Part shown: positions 35,869-43,594 of the stretch, in pieces | How the letters are laid out: each line of letters begins with the position of its first letter | Position numbering within the stretch: position 1 is the stretch's first letter | DNA from: Brevibacterium marinum | Lineage (GTDB): Bacteria; Actinomycetota; Actinomycetes; Actinomycetales; Brevibacteriaceae | DNA length: 64,000 bases | Reading direction: 5' to 3' | Assembly (NCBI RefSeq): GCF_011927955.1 | Contig: NZ_JAATJN010000001.1 | Location: forward strand, 2,666,001-2,730,000 | The notes under the pieces: generated by a model | Told to the model about the DNA's origin: nothing | The model's database searches: none | Seen by the model: the letters and a program-made list of their open reading frames with translations, nothing else | Position numbers and translations under genes: made by a program

Positions 35869-36222
35869 ATGACTGTGACGAACGAAGCGATGGCCACGCA
35901 CGAGGTCGAACTGTCCAGCACGGCGGCGGACAAGGTGCGCAGCCTGCTGCAGCAGGAGGGCCGTGATGACCTGCGTCTGCGTGTGGCCGTGCAGCCCGGC
36001 GGCTGCTCCGGTCTCATCTACCAGCTGTACTTCGACGAACGTCAGCTCGACGGTGACGCAGTGCGCGACTTCGATGGCGTCGAGGTCATCGTCGACCGGA
36101 TGAGCGTGCCCTACCTCGGCGGATCGACCATCGACTTCGCCGACACCATCGAAAAGCAGGGCTTCACGATCGACAACCCGAACGCCGGTGGATCCTGCGC
36201 GTGCGGCGACTCGTTCCACTGA
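35869..36222 (+). CDS. Iron-sulfur cluster carrier, IscA/ErpA type
   Basis: This 117-residue A-type carrier has the three conserved cysteines, in PGGCSG and in SCACGDSF near the C-terminus. AAGGAG lies before the ATG. It passes Fe-S clusters to target proteins; in actinobacteria this gene commonly lies near the cytochrome oxidase genes, as it does here. The aat gene follows after 36 bases and could be co-transcribed. Confidence 0.92.
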   Translation: MTVTNEAMATHEVELSSTAADKVRSLLQQEGRDDLRLRVAVQPGGCSGLIYQLYFDERQLDGDAVRDFDGVEVIVDRMSVPYLGGSTIDFADTIEKQGFTIDNPNAGGSCACGDSFH

Positions 36223-36258
36223 AGTCCGCCCGCTGAAACAGACCTGAAAGTCACTGAG

Positions 36259-36963
36259 ATGGACCTGGAGGATCTGCGTGCTGTGTCGTACACGGCCACG
36301 CAGCCCCAGGTCCTCTCTTCGTATCGGGCCGGACTGTTCCCGATGGGCATCGGCAGCGGTGGCACCGGACGAATGGGTTGGTGGGCACCTCGACGACGCG
36401 GTGTCCTGCTGCCGGGCGATATCAGAGTCACCAAGAGTCTGCGCAAATCGATGCGCCGCTTCGACTACAGCATCGACACGGATTTCGAGCAGGTCATTCG
36501 CGCCTGCGCGGACCCCAGCAGGCCAGGCAGCTGGATCACCGAGGACATGATCGGGCTCTATCTCGGACTTCACGCAGACGGTTGGGCGCATTCGGTGGAA
36601 GTCCGATCACAGGGCGACCTCGTCGGAGGGCTCTACGGGGTCGCCATGGGATCGCTCTTCGCGGGTGAGTCGATGTTCCACAATCAGAGAGACGCGTCGA
36701 AGGCGGCACTCGTCCACCTCGTCTCGCTCTTCGACGACCCTCCACCGGCGAACACCACCACTCGGGCTGCGACGCCGATCGGTTCGAGTGATCCCACCTC
36801 GGCAGACGCTCGGCAGGAGGCCCCGGACTGGCTGATCGACACACAGTGGCAGACCTCACATCTGGCCAGTCTCGGCGTGTCGGAGATCAGTGGTCTCGAG
36901 TACGCTGCCCGGCTTGATTCCGCTCTCCGCGGCGATCATTGTCAGGTATTTCTCAACAAATGA
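36259..36963 (+). CDS. aat: Leucyl/phenylalanyl-tRNA-protein transferase
   Basis: The family landmarks are YRAGLFPMGI, MGWWAPRRRGVLLP, ITEDMIGLYLGLHADGWAHSVE, the catalytic GESMFHN and DTQWQTSHLASLG. The enzyme adds Leu or Phe to N-terminal Arg or Lys, marking proteins for Clp degradation (the N-end rule). Between ESMF and DTQW there is an extra Pro/Thr/Ala/Ser-rich segment of about 30 residues (about 162-192) not usual for the family. The rest is intact, so the enzyme is probably active. Confidence 0.88.
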   Translation: MDLEDLRAVSYTATQPQVLSSYRAGLFPMGIGSGGTGRMGWWAPRRRGVLLPGDIRVTKSLRKSMRRFDYSIDTDFEQVIRACADPSRPGSWITEDMIGLYLGLHADGWAHSVEVRSQGDLVGGLYGVAMGSLFAGESMFHNQRDASKAALVHLVSLFDDPPPANTTTRAATPIGSSDPTSADARQEAPDWLIDTQWQTSHLASLGVSEISGLEYAARLDSALRGDHCQVFLNK

Positions 36964-36981
36964 TCATTCGCATGTGAATTT

Positions 36982-36999
36982 CTACCGCTTGTAGCGGTA
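36982..36999. promoter_or_regulatory. Inverted repeat in the ctaC upstream region
   Basis: TACCGCT-TGT-AGCGGTA (36983-36999) is a perfect palindrome. The bases CTAC-N5-GTAGCG within it recur before ctaE. A possible -10 box (TACTCT, 36998-37003) overlaps its end, so a bound regulator would sit over the promoter. Confidence 0.5.
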
Positions 37000-37023
37000 C
37001 TCTGGGGAGTGACAAAGTAAGAA

Positions 37024-37050
37024 TTCGTCCTACGGGCCCCGTAGGACGAA
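37024..37050. promoter_or_regulatory. 27-bp near-perfect palindrome before ctaC
   Basis: Arms TTCGTCCTACGGG (37024-37036) and CCCGTAGGACGAA (37038-37050) flank one central C. It ends 21 bases before the ctaC start. It could be a protein-binding site or an mRNA hairpin in the leader. It does not cover the GAAAGG ribosome-binding site. Confidence 0.6.
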
Positions 37051-37071
37051 GAAGGTTGTGAAAGGCTGCAC

Positions 37072-37944
37072 GTGGATTCTCCGAATCAGGCAGGACCGGG
37101 AAGGTCCTGGGCGAAGCGGCTCGGCACTCTGGGCGCCGTCGCTGTACTGGCGTTGCTGTCCGGCTGCACGAAAGAGCAGGTCTCCACAGGATTCTTCCCC
37201 GCCGAATCAAAGGGCGCCACCAACCACACAGAGGCGTATACCTCGCTGTGGAACGGTGCATGGATCGCCCTGCTGATCGTGGGGCTGATCGTGTGGGGGC
37301 TCATTCTGTGGTCGATGGTCGCCTACCGCCGCCGCAAGAACGATCGCGGACTGCCTGTGCAGCTGCGCTACAGTATGCCCATCGAAATCCTGTTCACCGT
37401 CACTCCTGTCATCCTGGTCCTCGGATTCTTCTTCCAGAGCGTCCAGGTCATGGAGCAGACGACCGACGACACCACACCGGGTGATCAGGTCATCGAAGTC
37501 GGCGCCAAACAGTGGGCATGGGACTTCAACTACGTCAATCAAGATGTGTACTTCGCTGGAACACAGGTCCACCTCAACGGCAGCGAGGAGCCGGGGGAGA
37601 AGGCACCGACCCTCTACCTCCCCGTCGACACCGACCTCGAGATCAAACTGCATTCACGCGATGTCATCCACTCGTTCTGGGTGCCCGCATTCCTCGAGAA
37701 GCGCGACATGATTCCTGGTCACGACCAGAGTCTGCATCTGCGCGCGGAGAAGGAAGGCGAGTACGTGGGCAAGTGCGCCGAGCTCTGCGGTGAATACCAC
37801 TCCGAGATGCTCTTCAATGTGAAGGTCGTCTCCCAGGAGGAGTTCGAGGACTACACCCAGTCACTCGCCGACCAAGGCAACACCGGTCAGCTCGGTCCTG
37901 AGTACGATCGCAACTGGTACCCGAAAGAAGGTGCTGAAAAATGA
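37072..37944 (+). CDS. ctaC: Cytochrome c oxidase subunit II
   Basis: A lipoprotein signal peptide ends in LLSGC (Cys32). Two membrane helices follow (about 63-84 and 103-123), then a cupredoxin domain with the dinuclear copper site [12 protein letters not shown] (Cys235, Cys239, His243, Met246). It accepts electrons from the bc1 complex and passes them to CtaD. The GTG start has GAAAGG upstream. The stop overlaps the ctaD start by four bases (ATGA). Two inverted repeats lie upstream. Confidence 0.96.
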   Translation: MDSPNQAGPGRSWAKRLGTLGAVAVLALLSGCTKEQVSTGFFPAESKGATNHTEAYTSLWNGAWIALLIVGLIVWGLILWSMVAYRRRKNDRGLPVQLRYSMPIEILFTVTPVILVLGFFFQSVQVMEQTTDDTTPGDQVIEVGAKQWAWDFNYVNQDVYFAGTQVHLNGSEEPGEKAPTLYLPVDTDLEIKLHSRDVIHSFWVPAFLEKRDMIPGHDQSLHLRAEKEGEYVGKCAELCGEYHSEMLFNVKVVSQEEFEDYTQSLADQGNTGQLGPEYDRNWYPKEGAEK

Positions 37945-39638
37945 CCGCAACGATGAATCAGTCGGCCCTTGACGCCCCGGTCGTTCCGCGGAGCAAGGGA
38001 AAGATCATCGTCGACTGGATCACGTCGACCGACCATAAGACGATCGGGTACCTGTACCTCATCGCGTCGTTCATCTTCTTCTGTGTCGGCGGCGTCATGG
38101 CGCTCATCATCCGTCTCGAGCTCTTCGACCCGGGCATGCAGATCATTGAGACCAAGGAGCAGTACAACCAGCTGTTCACGATGCACGGCACTCTGATGCT
38201 GCTGATGTTTGCGACTCCTCTGTTCGCCGGTTTCGCCAACGTCATCATGCCTCTGCAGATCGGTGCCCCGGACGTGGCATTCCCACGTCTGAATGCCTTC
38301 GCCTTCTGGATGTTCCTCTTCGGCTCGCTCATCGCCCTCTCCGGCTTCCTCACTCCTCAGGGTGCGGCGTCGTTCGGTTGGACTGCGTACGCGCCGCTGA
38401 GCAATACGACGTTCACACCGGGTGCCGGCGGCAACCTCTGGGTTCTCGGCTTGGCCCTGCAGGGAATCGGAACGATCCTCGGTTCGGTCAACTTCATCAC
38501 CACCGTGATCACGATGCGTGCCCCTGGTATGACCATGTTCCGGATGCCCATCTTCACCTGGAACGTGCTCATCACCGGCATTCTGGTCCTCATGGCCTTC
38601 CAGCCCCTCGCGGCGGCTCTGCTCGTCCTGGGATCGGACCGAATACTGGGATCGCATGTATTCAGCCCCGGCAATGGGGGACCGATCCTCTGGCAGCACT
38701 TGTTCTGGTTCTTCGGTCACCCTGAGGTCTATGTCATCGCCCTGCCGTTCTTCGGCATCGTCACCGAGATCTTCCCTGTCTTCAGCCGGAAGCCGGTCTT
38801 CGGCTACAAGGAGCTGGTCTTCGCTACGATTGCGATCGCCGCCCTGTCCGTAACAGTGTGGGCTCACCACATGTACGTCACCGGTGTCGTCGCTCTTCCG
38901 TTCTTCGCGTTCATGACGATGTTGATCGCCATTCCGACGGGAGTGAAGTTCTTCAACTGGATCGGCACGATGTGGCGAGGGTCGATCACTTTCGAGACCC
39001 CGATGGTCTGGTCCCTCGGCTTCCTCGTCACCTTCCTGTTCGGCGGTCTCACCGGTGTCATCTTGGCCAGCCCCGCACTTGATATGCAGGTCTCCGACAC
39101 CTACTTCGTCGTTGCGCACTTCCACTACGTGGTCTTCGGCACCGTCGTGTTCGCGATGTTCGCCGGTTTCTACTTCTGGTGGCCGAAGTGGACCGGAAGG
39201 ATGCTCAACGAGAAGCTCGGACACATCCACTTCTGGATGCTGTTCATCGGCTTCCATGGCACTTTCCTCGTTCAGCACTGGTTGGGTGTCGATGGTATGC
39301 CGCGTCGTTACGCGGACTACCTGCCGCAGGATGGCTTCACCTGGATGAACCAGGTCTCCACGGTCGGCGCAATGATCCTGGGTCTGTCGATGGTTCCGTT
39401 CTTCTGGAACGTGTGGATCACGGCTCGCAATGCACCGAAGGTCACAGTCGATGATCCGTGGGGCTATGGCGGTTCTCTGGAATGGGCGACTTCCTGCCCA
39501 CCTCCCCGCCACAACTTCACCTCTCTGCCTCGCATCCGCTCGGAGCGTCCGGCGTTCGACGTGAACCATCCGGAGCTGCTCGAATACGCCGGGCATGGCA
39601 CCGCTGAACCGCAACTCGCCGGAGGTAACGTCAAGTGA
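37941..39638 (+). CDS. ctaD: Cytochrome c oxidase subunit I (aa3 type)
   Basis: This 565-residue protein has twelve membrane helices and all haem and copper ligands: His in TMHGTLMLL, the copper-B/Tyr segment [21 protein letters not shown], and the paired His in [10 protein letters not shown]. It reduces oxygen to water and pumps protons. The start overlaps ctaC and the stop overlaps ctaF, which shows tight translational coupling. Confidence 0.97.
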   Translation: MTATMNQSALDAPVVPRSKGKIIVDWITSTDHKTIGYLYLIASFIFFCVGGVMALIIRLELFDPGMQIIETKEQYNQLFTMHGTLMLLMFATPLFAGFANVIMPLQIGAPDVAFPRLNAFAFWMFLFGSLIALSGFLTPQGAASFGWTAYAPLSNTTFTPGAGGNLWVLGLALQGIGTILGSVNFITTVITMRAPGMTMFRMPIFTWNVLITGILVLMAFQPLAAALLVLGSDRILGSHVFSPGNGGPILWQHLFWFFGHPEVYVIALPFFGIVTEIFPVFSRKPVFGYKELVFATIAIAALSVTVWAHHMYVTGVVALPFFAFMTMLIAIPTGVKFFNWIGTMWRGSITFETPMVWSLGFLVTFLFGGLTGVILASPALDMQVSDTYFVVAHFHYVVFGTVVFAMFAGFYFWWPKWTGRMLNEKLGHIHFWMLFIGFHGTFLVQHWLGVDGMPRRYADYLPQDGFTWMNQVSTVGAMILGLSMVPFFWNVWITARNAPKVTVDDPWGYGGSLEWATSCPPPRHNFTSLPRIRSERPAFDVNHPELLEYAGHGTAEPQLAGGNVK

Positions 39639-40036
39639 AGTCATCGATCACCCTGTTCCTGGTCAATGCCGTGTTCTTCGTCGTCGTGGCGTTCATCTAC
39701 GGTCTCTACACGGAGTTCACCGAGATGGTCGGATTCCCTGCGCTGCTTCTCACCGGCTTCATGTCCGGCATGATCGGCGTCTACCTGTGGCTGACCGACC
39801 GTCGCGTCGGTCGCCAGCCTCAGGATGCTGAATATGCCGAGATCTCCGATGCCGATGCCGACTACGGTTTCTTCAGCCCGTGGAGCTGGTGGCCGATTGC
39901 ATGTGCCGGAGCGGCCGCAGTGTCGTTCTACGGAATTGCCATGGGATGGTGGATCTTCCCCTTCGGTGCTCTTCTCGGGCTCGTCGCCCTCGTCGGCCTC
40001 GCCTTCGAACACGACCGTGGGGACCACGCCCACTGA
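39635..40036 (+). CDS. ctaF: Cytochrome c oxidase subunit IV, actinobacterial type
   Basis: This 133-residue protein has four membrane helices in two pairs and a conserved linker ending [14 protein letters not shown]. It is the actinobacterium-specific CtaF subunit. The GTG start overlaps the ctaD stop (GTGA). It is the last gene of the operon and is followed by a strong hairpin. Confidence 0.95.
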   Translation: MKSSITLFLVNAVFFVVVAFIYGLYTEFTEMVGFPALLLTGFMSGMIGVYLWLTDRRVGRQPQDAEYAEISDADADYGFFSPWSWWPIACAGAAAVSFYGIAMGWWIFPFGALLGLVALVGLAFEHDRGDHAH

Positions 40037-40069
40037 TCCGCGGAGAAGCTGAGGCTTCCACCAGATAAC

Positions 40070-40111
40070 AGACCGCTGGCCCGTACTCATCTGAGTCCGG
40101 GCCAGCGGTCT
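40070..40111 (+). terminator. Terminator of the ctaCDF operon
   Basis: AGACCGCTGGCCCG (40070-40083) pairs perfectly with 40098-40111. The inner ACTC/GAGT can extend the stem around an ATCT loop. It lies 33 bases after ctaF. The sequence after it is ATTC, with no T-run. Confidence 0.75.
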
Positions 40112-40750
40112 ATTCATGCGCGATGTCGTTGCGGAGTCTCATCGGTCGTCTCGGCTTCGGACACTGGTGCAGGGCCTCTTGCAGGTGCCTTGGTGTGGTG
40201 ATGGACCTGCGCCCGTCGCCACCCATAATCCGCTCACGGTGCCCGCGATCCCGCCGTCGTACAGCACGGGTGTGTGGCCGTTCGTGGGCAAGTTCGGTGG
40301 TCGACAGCGGGTACGTGTCGTGGAGGCCGTGGCAATTCCCGAAGGCCGTGAATATTCACGTCATTGGGGTCCGCCGATCGCGTCTTGCGGCACCAGCGCG
40401 TCGAGGGTTCAGTAGCCCTCACAAGTAGTCGACAATGGTGTGCGCGGGGCCACGGCATTTCAGAACGCTTCCGGGGACTGTGAGAACGCCTCCCGGAGCT
40501 GTGCACAGCTCCGAGGCAAGGCGGCGCTCCGCGGCAGGGCGTTGATCCGTTGCGGAGGCTGCCGTGCGCCGCGCAGACTGTCGGGGCTACGCCGAATCGG
40601 GGACTGCCGACTCGCCGCTTCCTTCGCGTGTGGCTGAGCCAGCGTGTGTAGATGCAGTTCGCATCGCCTGGGAACTTCACGCAGCATTGTGGAACGCCGA
40701 AGTGGCTCCCCGGGGCGGTGGGCGGCAGAGCATAGATGTGAAGGGCCCGT
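40112..40750. other. Block of about 640 bp with no recognisable gene
   Basis: The stretch lies between the ctaF terminator and the IS21-family element. Several frames are open, as is common in GC-rich DNA, but none has a convincing ribosome-binding site, composition or family. The longest on the minus strand is rich in Cys, His, Arg and Pro, which argues against coding. It holds a perfect 20-bp palindrome and a nearby imperfect direct repeat (AGAACGC-type, about 40462-40504). It may be remnant DNA from an older insertion. Confidence 0.5.
40494..40513. repeat. Perfect 20-bp palindrome
   Basis: CGGAGCTGTGCACAGCTCCG reads the same on both strands with no spacer. It has no gene start nearby. It could be a protein-binding site or chance in GC-rich DNA. 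Confidence 0.6.
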
Positions 40751-40756
40751 GTGGGG
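40751..40756. repeat. Target-site duplication, left copy
   Basis: GTGGGG lies directly before the left end of the IS element and is repeated directly after its right end. Confidence 0.85.
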
Positions 40757-40827
40757 TGTCAACGGCCAGTGGGAATTGCCCATGGGCGGCCAGCAGAACT
40801 GCCCATAGGTGGCCACGATTTCTGCCC
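40757..40827. repeat. IS21-family left end with three internal repeats
   Basis: After the terminal TGTCAA there are three related units of the form (C/T)GGCCA-N7/8-TGCCCA at 40763-40782, 40787-40805 and 40810-40827. Such units are binding sites for the IS21 transposase. Confidence 0.85.
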
Positions 40828-40871
40828 ATCCGAAACTCGTGTCTGGTCGTGGCCACCGGGCTCGATCACCC

Positions 40872-41648
40872 TCAGTTCAAGGCGACCACCCCCGCACCAG
40901 AAACAGCCTGGCTCAACCGAATCGATTCGCCACTGGTCTGAACCAGGTGAGCATGATGAAGGAGGCGATCGACGGTGGCTGTGGCTACGGTCTTGGGCAT
41001 CAGCTGGTCAAATGCCGCCGGATGTAGATTCGATGAGATCGCGATCGAGCGTTTCTCATAAGCAGCATCGACAAGCCGATACAGCCCCTCGGCAGCATCC
41101 TCGCTGACCGGCAGCAACCCGATATCGTCAACGACGACCAGATCGGCTCGCAGCAACCGCTCCACGGTCTTCGTCACCGCATCATCGGGACGATGAGCAC
41201 GGATCAGCGCGCCCAAGTCCTCCAACCTCAGCCAGGACACTCGCCCGCCCTCATCAATGATCTTGTGCCCCAGCGCTTCCAGGAAGAACGATTTACCCGT
41301 CCCGGCCGGCCCACACACCGCCAGGTTCTCCTTCCGGGCCACCCACTCCAGTGTCGACAGTGCCTGCTGCGTCGGTGTCGGAATCGATGACACGTCCTCA
41401 TCCCAGGATTCAAACGTCTTGCCCGTGGGGAAACCGGCCTGTTTGCGCCGGTTGGCCAGCATCGCCGCCGACCGGCCACGAGACTCCTCAACCAGAAGGG
41501 CCCGCACCACTTCGACAGGCTCCCACCGTTGAGCTTTCGCCGTGGCCAGCAGCTCCGGGGCCAGGGTGCGCGCATACGGCATTTTCAGCCGCCGCATCAG
41601 CGCCTCGACCTCAGCATCCAACACGGGCGTTTCATGAATGATCGCCAT
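40872..41648 (-). CDS. istB: IS21-family transposition helper ATPase IstB
   Basis: This 258-residue AAA+ protein of the DnaC/IstB type has Walker A GPAGTGKSF and Walker B LVVVDDIGLL, followed by the sensor region IAISSNLHP. It forms a filament on DNA that guides the IstA transposase to the target. The start ATG overlaps the istA stop (ATGA) and has GGGGAGG upstream. It is full length. Confidence 0.95.
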   Translation of the reverse strand: MAIIHETPVLDAEVEALMRRLKMPYARTLAPELLATAKAQRWEPVEVVRALLVEESRGRSAAMLANRRKQAGFPTGKTFESWDEDVSSIPTPTQQALSTLEWVARKENLAVCGPAGTGKSFFLEALGHKIIDEGGRVSWLRLEDLGALIRAHRPDDAVTKTVERLLRADLVVVDDIGLLPVSEDAAEGLYRLVDAAYEKRSIAISSNLHPAAFDQLMPKTVATATVDRLLHHAHLVQTSGESIRLSQAVSGAGVVALN

Positions 41649-43174
41649 CACACCTCCCCGCCATCGGCGCTGACCCGCTGATTGCCCATCGCCTGCCACC
41701 CGCCGGTGCCCTGAGCCAGGGAGGACTCTTCATCAGCACTTCGGGCATGCGCATCGACCCGGTTGACCAGCAGTGATGCCACATCACCGGTGGCGAATCG
41801 TCCATAGGCGGCAGCAGTGCCCAACGCCTCGTCGACAACGTCACCGCCGTGCAACCGGGACAACGCCACCGCCTCTGTCATCTTCTGCCGCATCCGCGAT
41901 GCTCCAACCGCGGCAGCCTCTCTCAACCATTCATGCGCGCCATGCCCAATGGCCAGGAACTCTTCTTCGTCCTGATTCTTCGCCCTGATCGCGTAGACTC
42001 CCGGCACTTTCTGGGTGGCATCGGTCGGGAAATGCCGGTCATTGATCTTCGGCGATCCTGGCCGGGCTCGCCCGTGGCGAGCCACTTCCTCAAACCCATC
42101 GGATCCTGGTGCGACGATGACGATCTGTTCACCATCAGCGACTCCCTGCACCCGGACGAAGACCTCGCTGCCCATCAGCGCATGCGGTACCGAGTACTGG
42201 CCCGATTCGAAGGCCACCATCGGCGTATTGGTCGGCACTTTCCGCGACAGGCCGAACGCGATGGTGTGTGCCCGCCCGGGCACCGCATGCATCACCGACC
42301 GCTCATCATCGACCAGATCGATCGGGCGTCTCTTCGTCACCCGATGCTCTTTCCCATTGACTTCGGTCATGAATGCCTGGCAGGCGGCTTCGAGCTCGGC
42401 GAATGAATCGTAGCCGTGAAGGAGATTCGTGGCTGTGGGCACCAGATCTGCCTTCGCGATCTGCACTGACCGTTCGACCCCGCCCTTCGACGCGGGATCA
42501 GCCGGTTCACACGTAAGCACCGTGGCCCCGTAGTACTTGGCGAACGAAACCGTGTCGCGATTGCGCACCGGCACCCCGGCGATGTGCATCGTCGTGACCG
42601 TCTTCTCGTTATCCGTGAGGACATAAGTCGGGATGCCACCGATGAGCCGAAACGTCCGGTCCAGGGCCATGAACACCGATGGCAGCGTCTTGTCCCGCAA
42701 CGGGATCACGACTCGGAATCTCGAAAACGCCAGCCAGGCGATGAATAACACCGTCTTGACTCCCGCGACGACAGGCCCGTCACCATAGTCGTATTGCAGC
42801 CATAGCCCGGGCTCTGCCACCCAGGGCCGATGCACCCGCCGCCCGGCCTTCTCATGGGTGCGTTTCGCTTCGGCGACCGCCCGACGCGTCGACCTCTCCG
42901 ACCCCGGGTAGCCGAGCTTGACCAGTCGCTGGTGGACCTTATCGGCTCGGATTCTTCCTCCTGAACGAGTCACGAGTTCGATGACCTTGTCCATGTACGC
43001 ATCGGTGACACGCTCACGTCGGGTTGGTGTTGCCACGGGCCGGCCCCGGTCACGGGCCTGCACGTGGGCTTTGACTGTGTGATGAGAGCATCCCGCCAGT
43101 TCCGCGGCTGCCCGGTACGACCCTGTCGTGTCGAACGCTTCTAGAATTTCCATGATTTCTCCGTCAGACTTCAT
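41648..43174 (-). CDS. istA: IS21-family transposase IstA
   Basis: The N-terminal helix-turn-helix is about 10-40 (SYRAAAELAGCSHHTVKAHV). The DDE catalytic core follows, with Asp in WLQYDYGDG, Asp in YVLTDNEKTV and Glu in KGGVERSVQ. A C-terminal beta-barrel and an IstB-contact region complete it. The ATG at 43174 begins the recognisable family sequence and gives about 508 residues; the in-frame ATG at 43228 is less likely. No frameshift or stop interrupts it. Confidence 0.94.
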   Translation of the reverse strand: MKSDGEIMEILEAFDTTGSYRAAAELAGCSHHTVKAHVQARDRGRPVATPTRRERVTDAYMDKVIELVTRSGGRIRADKVHQRLVKLGYPGSERSTRRAVAEAKRTHEKAGRRVHRPWVAEPGLWLQYDYGDGPVVAGVKTVLFIAWLAFSRFRVVIPLRDKTLPSVFMALDRTFRLIGGIPTYVLTDNEKTVTTMHIAGVPVRNRDTVSFAKYYGATVLTCEPADPASKGGVERSVQIAKADLVPTATNLLHGYDSFAELEAACQAFMTEVNGKEHRVTKRRPIDLVDDERSVMHAVPGRAHTIAFGLSRKVPTNTPMVAFESGQYSVPHALMGSEVFVRVQGVADGEQIVIVAPGSDGFEEVARHGRARPGSPKINDRHFPTDATQKVPGVYAIRAKNQDEEEFLAIGHGAHEWLREAAAVGASRMRQKMTEAVALSRLHGGDVVDEALGTAAAYGRFATGDVASLLVNRVDAHARSADEESSLAQGTGGWQAMGNQRVSADGGEV

Positions 43175-43285
43175 ATGCGGCCCCGGCCCCTCCCGTGGTG
43201 ATGCTGATCGATTAGACACCGTCATCATCTCCGAGAAACGGTTCGGGGCCGTGCCCTTGTCACAAGGGCTTCTTCGTGAGTCGGA

Positions 43286-43380
43286 TGGGCAGAAAATATG
43301 GCCGCCACTGGGCAGTTCTACTGGCCAGGAGTGGGCGATTCTACTGTCCGCCTATGGGCAGTTTTCCATGGCCGCTAACA
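43286..43380. repeat. IS21-family right end with four internal repeats
   Basis: Four inverted copies of the left-end unit (TGGGCA-N-TGGCC(A/G) type) lie at 43286-43304, 43309-43327, 43332-43350 and 43355-43374, followed by the terminal TAACA. The right end thus has one more unit than the left. It also lies upstream of istA, where transposase binding could repress the promoter. Confidence 0.85.
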
Positions 43381-43386
43381 GTGGGG
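43381..43386. repeat. Target-site duplication, right copy
   Basis: GTGGGG lies directly after the right end of the IS element and matches 40751-40756. The next 130 bases up to the qcrB terminator show no recognisable gene. Confidence 0.85.
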
Positions 43387-43516
43387 TCGTACGGGGTGTG
43401 GTGGCACCGGTGCTGGGTGCGGTGACACCGAAAGACAACGGCGCTGGTGCCCACAGGCCATTTCGGGAAACCACACATCACCATGCCCATCGTGTGCCAG
43501 GGGAGATCTGCCAGCA

Positions 43517-43549
43517 CTGAGGGCCCAGCAGAATCTGCTGGGCCCTCAG
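43517..43549 (-). terminator. Terminator of the ctaE-qcrCAB operon
   Basis: CTGAGGGCCCAGCAG (43517-43531) pairs perfectly with 43535-43549 around AAT. It lies 46 bases beyond the qcrB stop. No T-run is present. Confidence 0.72.
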
Positions 43550-43594
43550 GCTCAATGGCGCGTGCTCAGGAATCGAGCCTGAACAATCACATGA

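Larger units (their letters stand above)
40757..43380 (-). mobile_element. Complete IS21-family insertion sequence
   Basis: The 2624-bp element begins TGTCAACGGCCA and ends in the related inverted sequence TGGCCGCTAACA. It carries istA and istB on the minus strand with overlapping frames, has multiple terminal repeats at both ends and is flanked by 6-bp direct repeats GTGGGG. Both genes are intact, so it may still move. It lies between the oxidase and bc1 operons and breaks no recognised gene. Confidence 0.93.

Noticed and set aside
40234..40680. 148-codon minus-strand frame beside the IS element
   Set aside because: Cys/His/Arg/Pro-rich composition, no ribosome-binding site and no known family. 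It stays open across the reconstructed pre-insertion site, so I list the block as a finding rather than a gene.
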